From contig JANYEU010000051.1 in the NCBI GenBank assembly GCA_025362915.1, positions 1-8,394 of the forward strand: a stretch of 8,394 bases of DNA, written 5' to 3'. The notes beneath the pieces are model-generated. The model had not been told where the DNA came from. It searched no databases and saw only the letters and a program-made list of their open reading frames with translations. Of this stretch, positions 4,887-8,394 are shown piece after piece. Origin of the DNA: Chitinophagaceae bacterium. GTDB lineage: Bacteria; Bacteroidota; Bacteroidia; Chitinophagales; Chitinophagaceae. The first letter of the stretch is position 1. Each line of letters begins with the position of its first letter. Position numbers and translations under genes: made by a program.

Positions 4887-5930
4887 CTAGTATGTGTAAC
4901 TATCCCACTGTGTTGTCCACGTTGTTAATCCCACCTGTGTTATGTGGTAATTTTTTACCTCGCCACCAAACTTCAGCAGTGCTTCTATTACTTTATGCCT
5001 GTTATTGCCCGGGCAATAAAACGTCATAAATCCACCGCCACCTGCACCACTTATCTTTCCACCACTAGCCCCTGCAGCCTTGGCGGCAGTATAAATATCA
5101 TCAATCAAATTGTTGGTAATACTCTTCGCCATCAACTTTTTCTGTTCAAACCCATAGTCCAGTATCTGCCCTATCTCATGCAGCCTTCCCCTAAGTAGGG
5201 CTTCCTTCATCATCCGCGATTGTTCCTTTAGTTGGTGCATGGCATCTACCGAGGCAACGTTTTTCTGCTGCACATTGCTTTGCTGCTCCTTTATTATCGT
5301 AGCACTTTCCCTACTGGTAGCCGTATAATAAAGCACCAGATTGTTCTCCAGTTCGTTCAGATATTCCTGTCTTATCCGCAGTGGGTTCACAATCACCTTA
5401 TCGTTCCCATAAAACTCCATAAAGTTCACACCGCCAAAAGTGGCCGCATATTGGTCTTGCTTTCCACCACTCAGTTGTAGGTCGTTCCGTTCTATATCGT
5501 ACGCATAATGGGCAATATCATAATCGCCCAAAGGCAGTTTCAGCATCTCCATAAAAGCCCCAATAATGGCCACCACAAGCGTAGAAGACGTACCCAAGCC
5601 ACTACCGGCGGGTGCATCTACAAACGTACTCAACTTAAAGCCAGAAGGTTTTATGCCATAATCTTTTTGGATGCGGTTATATACTCCTTTCAGCAAATCG
5701 AGTTTGCCATTAATGGGCAAACTTGTAGCCCACGGATAGGTTTCCACTTCGTTTCTGTCCAGTGCCTGCACAATAATATCATCGCCTCCGGTAGGCTCTA
5801 TCGAAGCGTGGGCGTATAAGGAAAGCGTTGCATTGAGGATAGCCCCACCAAACTCGTCGCTATATGGACTAACATCTGTGCCACCACCTGCCAAACCAAT
5901 GCGTAAAGGTGCTTTACTGCGATAAATCAT
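4887..5930 (-). CDS. hddA: D-glycero-alpha-D-manno-heptose 7-phosphate kinase (HddA)
   Basis: A 347-residue GHMP-family kinase that uses ATP to phosphorylate C1 of heptose 7-phosphate, giving the 1-alpha,7-bisphosphate. GHMP motif 1 is APLRIGLAGGGTDVSPY at 7-23. The glycine-rich ATP loop is DAPAGSGLGTSS at 105-116. GHMP motif 3 is GGKISGAGGGGFM at 290-302. RSKAPLRIGLAGGGTD at the start is typical of HddA and related sugar-1-kinases rather than galactokinase or mevalonate kinase. It heads the operon and is followed by gmhA, hddC and gmhB. Unlike the ADP-heptose route, which uses bifunctional HldE (beta anomer), HddA with HddC points to the alpha-anomer, GDP-linked route. Upstream, a near-consensus -7 box (TTGCTTTG, minus strand 6005-5998, one mismatch) is a weak candidate promoter; it would give a leader of about 60 nt. 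The start at 5930 is the only ATG that gives the full motif 1. Confidence 0.93.
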   Translation of the reverse strand: MIYRSKAPLRIGLAGGGTDVSPYSDEFGGAILNATLSLYAHASIEPTGGDDIIVQALDRNEVETYPWATSLPINGKLDLLKGVYNRIQKDYGIKPSGFKLSTFVDAPAGSGLGTSSTLVVAIIGAFMEMLKLPLGDYDIAHYAYDIERNDLQLSGGKQDQYAATFGGVNFMEFYGNDKVIVNPLRIRQEYLNELENNLVLYYTATSRESATIIKEQQSNVQQKNVASVDAMHQLKEQSRMMKEALLRGRLHEIGQILDYGFEQKKLMAKSITNNLIDDIYTAAKAAGASGGKISGAGGGGFMTFYCPGNNRHKVIEALLKFGGEVKNYHITQVGLTTWTTQWDSYTY

Positions 5931-6503
5931 TCTCTGTTGTTTATGCGGCTTTTTTTAGTAGCCATCGTATGCCAGCAATCCATATAGATGCGAGTGGCAA
6001 AGCAACGCTTTTTTTTTGTACGAAAACTTTATAGTAATAAAATGATACTCTTTTAATTAGATAAGAATGCTGGCGAAGGAAATAAGAGAGGATTTTGAGG
6101 GTGAATAAGACAACTGTTTGCCATAACGTGCCACTTATTGCACGAAATAAGCCACCAGTTAACGTTAACAGGTGACTTGTACAACTTTTAAGTGACCAGT
6201 TAATGTTAACAGGTAACTTATCACACGAAATAAGTGACCAGTTAACGTTAACGTGCCACTTGTACAACTTTTAAGTGGCACATTACCGCTACTAATTGTA
6301 TTATCTAGGTTTAAATGGATACATTACCATGAACAGATGAGTGTAATTATTTTGAAAGAGTACGGGATTTGTGGAAGGGTTTGTAGTATTATTGCATGGG
6401 GGAAGCATTTCTTGGTAATTAAGAAGAACTTTAATGTAGGAAGAGAAATTCAAAACCAAATGATTACTGAATATCGTATTTATCTTTAGAAAAATTATAA
6501 GAT
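5931..6503. other. divergent intergenic region upstream of hddA
   Basis: This 573-bp region separates hddA from the divergent gene at 6504. Positions 5931-6127 hold the putative hddA leader and promoter with two T-runs (7 nt at 5950-5956, 9 nt at 6009-6017) and nothing else recognised. Positions 6128-6281 are the hairpin mosaic. Positions 6282-6503 are AT-rich with only weak open frames; TATCTTTA (6481-6488) is one base off the -7 consensus and sits 15 bp before the ATG at 6504. Open frames at 5941-6267 (minus) and 6253-6489 (plus) begin inside the repeat mosaic and look spurious. Confidence 0.55.
6128..6281. repeat. mosaic of alternating hairpins and GTTAAC palindromes
   Basis: Three copies of GTTAAYGTTAAC (6158-6169, 6199-6210, 6241-6252) are spaced 41 and 42 bp apart. 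Copies 1 and 3 are perfect 12-bp palindromes. Between and around them are four hairpins of two alternating kinds. One has the loop sequence TTGTACAACTTTTA (6177-6190, 6260-6273). The other has the form CTTATY, five to eight bases including CACG, then AATAAG (6134-6151, 6217-6234). The last hairpin is perfect: GTGCCACTT (6253-6261) with AAGTGGCAC (6273-6281). The same GTGCCACTT opens the mosaic at 6128-6136, so the 154-bp block has 9-bp inverted ends. The units therefore run A-B-A-B. It resembles a BIME- or MITE-like structured repeat lying in the divergent promoter region. I see no target-site duplication and no encoded protein. Confidence 0.85.
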
Positions 6504-7193
6504 ATGAAAAAGATAATTTTTACAGATGATGAATTGGATATACTCAAAGCCCTCATTGATTTTAGACTGGTAAATAATAATGAACTAGGCTTTGAAAATT
6601 CGGATAAATATTCAATAGCAGTTCATACTGCCAATGAAAAGATAGCAAATAATGAACTTGGCTTTTATAATCCATACGAAAAGACAATGTTTTGTAGTGT
6701 TGTCAATGAATATTTTCCAAAGTTTAGAAAAGAACTAAAATTAGCTACGCCTCTTTCTTGGCTAACTGCTACCGATAAGCAAAAACAAGTAATATACAAA
6801 TTGGATAGCTGTGTAAGTATATTGGAAAAATGTGGTTTTTACGGAAAATCCAAAACATTTATGCATAACCATAATAGAGGTTCCCGATATGCGGATAAAC
6901 TTAACTTTCTTGATAAACTGAAAAAATCGGAAGGCATCTTACTTTCAAAAACGGGTAAAAATGATTATTATAAGATTGCCTTTATTTATGATAATATAGA
7001 GTATGTACAATTTGAATTAAAAAGACCAATATCCATACATGACGATGGATTTACTCCCTTCAGCGCATCAATTAAATCAAGGTTTAATGTGGAAATGAAA
7101 AGGAAACATGAAGCAAGGGAACTACTTTCTGCTTGTGAAGAATCGGATTATCCTTTTGCTGTATTGGAGTTTATAGTTACAGCATTAAATTAA
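6504..7193 (+). CDS. hypothetical protein, 229 aa, AT-rich
   Basis: I do not recognise a family. The protein is soluble, rich in Lys, Asn, Phe and Tyr, with no signal peptide or membrane segment. The N-terminus TDDELDILKALIDF looks helical. A short internal duplication is visible: NNNELGFEN at 24-32 and NNELGFYN at 49-56, matched in DNA by AATAATGAACT(A/T)GGCTTT, so it is a recent tandem copy of about 24 codons that has diverged outside the core. Residues 138-172 (KLKKSEGILLSKTGKNDYYKIAF then YVQFELKRPI) look like beta strands. Codon use is clearly more A/T-rich than in the heptose operon, which together with the orphan status suggests recent acquisition or weak selection. No Shine-Dalgarno is present; the ATG lies 15 bp after a weak -7 box. 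Its neighbours give no functional clue. Coding is likely from length and amino-acid composition. Confidence 0.7.
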   Translation: MKKIIFTDDELDILKALIDFRLVNNNELGFENSDKYSIAVHTANEKIANNELGFYNPYEKTMFCSVVNEYFPKFRKELKLATPLSWLTATDKQKQVIYKLDSCVSILEKCGFYGKSKTFMHNHNRGSRYADKLNFLDKLKKSEGILLSKTGKNDYYKIAFIYDNIEYVQFELKRPISIHDDGFTPFSASIKSRFNVEMKRKHEARELLSACEESDYPFAVLEFIVTALN

Positions 7194-7422
7194 GTCCTCT
7201 CAAGCTGAGTAAACATCTTTGCCAGATACGAAGATTGTGCAGTAGATTAAAGCGAAGTGTAACCTATGAACAGTTAATAACCTTAGAAATCATTGTCGTT
7301 AATTATCGCTAATTTTTCTTTAAAATTCCTTTACTTCGCATCATAGTTCATTATATTGAAAAAGGGGCTATTGTTCGCAGGTTCTTGCTTATCTCAATCG
7401 TTATCGAAAATCTTATCTGATT

Positions 7423-8394
7423 ATGCACAAGAAAAAAGTACTTTGTTTCGGAGAATTATTATTAAGGATTTCGCCTGCGGCAATAGACAATGAATTCTCT
7501 GAAAAGCAACCCATGCTGTTGTATATGGGTGGTGCAGAAGCTAATGTTGCCACTGCATTGGCAGGATGGAATATCCCTGTGAAATATTGTACTGTGCTGC
7601 CGGATAACTTTATGAGTAAGCACGTTATTGATTACTTGGAATACAAAGGAATCTTCACTTCGTCAATAATACATGCGGGTAGTAGGATAGGCATTTATTT
7701 TCTGGAACGTGGTGCAGACCTAAAAGGGCAGATGGTGTATGATAGGGAACACTCGGCTTTCTCTGAATTGAAAACAGGTGTGGTAGATTGGGATAAGGTG
7801 TTGAGGGATGTGTCTTGGTTTGATTTTACAGCGATAAGTCCTGCCCTGAACCAAAATGTGGCAGATGTTTGTCTGGAAGCGGCAGAAGCAGCATCAAGAA
7901 AAGGAATCACTGTTTCTTTGGACTTAAACTATCGCTCACGCCTATGGAAATATGGCAAGCAGCCTGTGGAGATAATGCCAAAGCTAGCCGCACATTGCGA
8001 TGTGATAATGGGCAATATCTGGAGTGCGAATACCTTATTGGGTACAAGCATTGACGAGAATATTCATGATAAGAAGAGCAAGGAAGCATATCTAAACCAC
8101 TCCGAAGCTACTGCCAAGGAGATTATGGAGCAATTTCCTAGGTGTAAGGTGGTGGCAAATACATTCAGGTTTGATAGCAATGCTACTAGTATATTATACT
8201 ACACGGGGCTGTATACCGAAGGAAAACATTACAATTCGGCAGAGTTTAGCTGCGAAGGTGTGGTGGATAGAAGTGGTAGTGGCGATTGTTTTATGGCTGG
8301 ATTGATTTATGGTTTGTATAACCAGAACTCCCCACAAGATGTACTGAACTATGCCACAGCCGCGGCCTTTGGTAAACTACAAGAAATAGGCGAC
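7423..8394 (+). CDS. kdgK: PfkB-family sugar kinase, probably 2-keto-3-deoxygluconate kinase (3' end missing)
   Basis: The frame is open from ATG 7423 to the window edge, giving 324 residues with no stop; family members are usually about 330-345 residues, so only a few codons should be missing. It phosphorylates a sugar acid, KDG to KDPG, in the cytoplasm, feeding the lower Entner-Doudoroff route from uronate breakdown. The start GELLLRISP (10-18) and the substrate-side GGAEANVA (36-43) are typical of KdgK-type kinases, and LDLNYRSRLW (166-175) follows the PfkB pattern. The PfkB signature 2 is DRSGSGDCF at 282-290, where the anion-hole motif usually written GAGD is GSGD and Asp288 is the catalytic base. 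Substrate is inferred; fructokinase or another PfkB kinase remains possible. The 229 bp upstream hold no recognised gene. Two TTCGCA-containing sites (7331-7340, 7370-7379) vaguely resemble -7 boxes. A KDPG aldolase gene downstream would support the call. Confidence 0.85.
   Translation, partial: MHKKKVLCFGELLLRISPAAIDNEFSEKQPMLLYMGGAEANVATALAGWNIPVKYCTVLPDNFMSKHVIDYLEYKGIFTSSIIHAGSRIGIYFLERGADLKGQMVYDREHSAFSELKTGVVDWDKVLRDVSWFDFTAISPALNQNVADVCLEAAEAASRKGITVSLDLNYRSRLWKYGKQPVEIMPKLAAHCDVIMGNIWSANTLLGTSIDENIHDKKSKEAYLNHSEATAKEIMEQFPRCKVVANTFRFDSNATSILYYTGLYTEGKHYNSAEFSCEGVVDRSGSGDCFMAGLIYGLYNQNSPQDVLNYATAAAFGKLQEIGD

Noticed and set aside
5941..6267. Minus-strand open frame of 108 codons ending 10 bp before hddA
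   Set aside because: Its only ATG and first third lie in the hairpin mosaic, its composition is that of translated repeats and AT-rich leader DNA, and it resembles no protein.
6128..6281. CRISPR array
   Set aside because: The repeated segments are palindromes at 41-42 bp, but the parts between them are themselves repeated in alternation, so there are no unique spacers, and no cas genes are present.
6253..6489. Plus-strand open frame of 78 codons (or 50 codons from ATG 6337) ending 14 bp before the 229-aa gene
   Set aside because: The long version starts inside the mosaic. The short version has no ribosome-binding or promoter support and no recognisable features, so coding is possible but unsupported.
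7194..7422. RNA gene or riboswitch before the sugar kinase
   Set aside because: No tRNA-like fold, strong stem or recognised aptamer core is visible in these 229 bp.

Overview
The window looks like chromosomal DNA of a Bacteroidota bacterium, probably of the Chitinophagaceae/Sphingobacteriia type. This is inferred from moderate-to-low GC, gene starts without Shine-Dalgarno sites, a -7 box of the TAnnTTTG type (clearest at 2838-2845), and proteins that read like Bacteroidota families. The species cannot be named from the sequence alone.

Layout. Positions 1-158 hold the 3' end of an unrecognised plus-strand reading frame whose stop codon lies inside a 58-bp near-perfect palindrome. Positions 193-633 are non-coding and carry three 42-bp tandem repeats and an AT-rich dyad. 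Next is a plus-strand gene for a cytoplasmic FKBP-type prolyl isomerase (634-1068). It converges on a minus-strand gene for a small di-haem c-type cytochrome (1253-1684), with a bidirectional terminator between them. A secreted protein of unknown function (1785-2819, minus) has its own -7 promoter element, and that element sits inside the longest possible reading frame and so fixes the start.

The core is a four-gene minus-strand cluster transcribed hddA (5930-4887), gmhA (4813-4238), hddC (4236-3541), gmhB (3452-2904). Together these encode the whole route from sedoheptulose 7-phosphate to GDP-D-glycero-alpha-D-manno-heptose: GmhA isomerises, HddA phosphorylates C1, GmhB removes the 7-phosphate, and HddC adds GMP. 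The product is an activated sugar for surface glycans such as O-antigen, capsule or S-layer glycan. The GmhB lacks most of the zinc-binding cysteines of the E. coli enzyme and has Asn in place of the first Asp of HAD motif IV.

Upstream of hddA, the region shared with the next plus-strand gene holds the most unusual DNA in the window. It is a 154-bp mosaic (6128-6281) of alternating hairpins and GTTAACGTTAAC palindromes with a 41-42-bp period, bounded by the inverted 9-mers GTGCCACTT and AAGTGGCAC. After it come an AT-rich gene of unknown function (6504-7193) and the first 324 codons of a PfkB-family sugar kinase, most like 2-keto-3-deoxygluconate kinase, which runs off the right edge (7423-8394).

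No tRNA, rRNA, CRISPR array, insertion sequence or integrase was recognised. I do not see a convincing new multi-gene system. The best candidates for something undescribed are the structured repeats (135-192, 357-482, 6128-6281), the stop-adjacent repeat phrases in intergenic gaps, and the 229-aa orphan protein.
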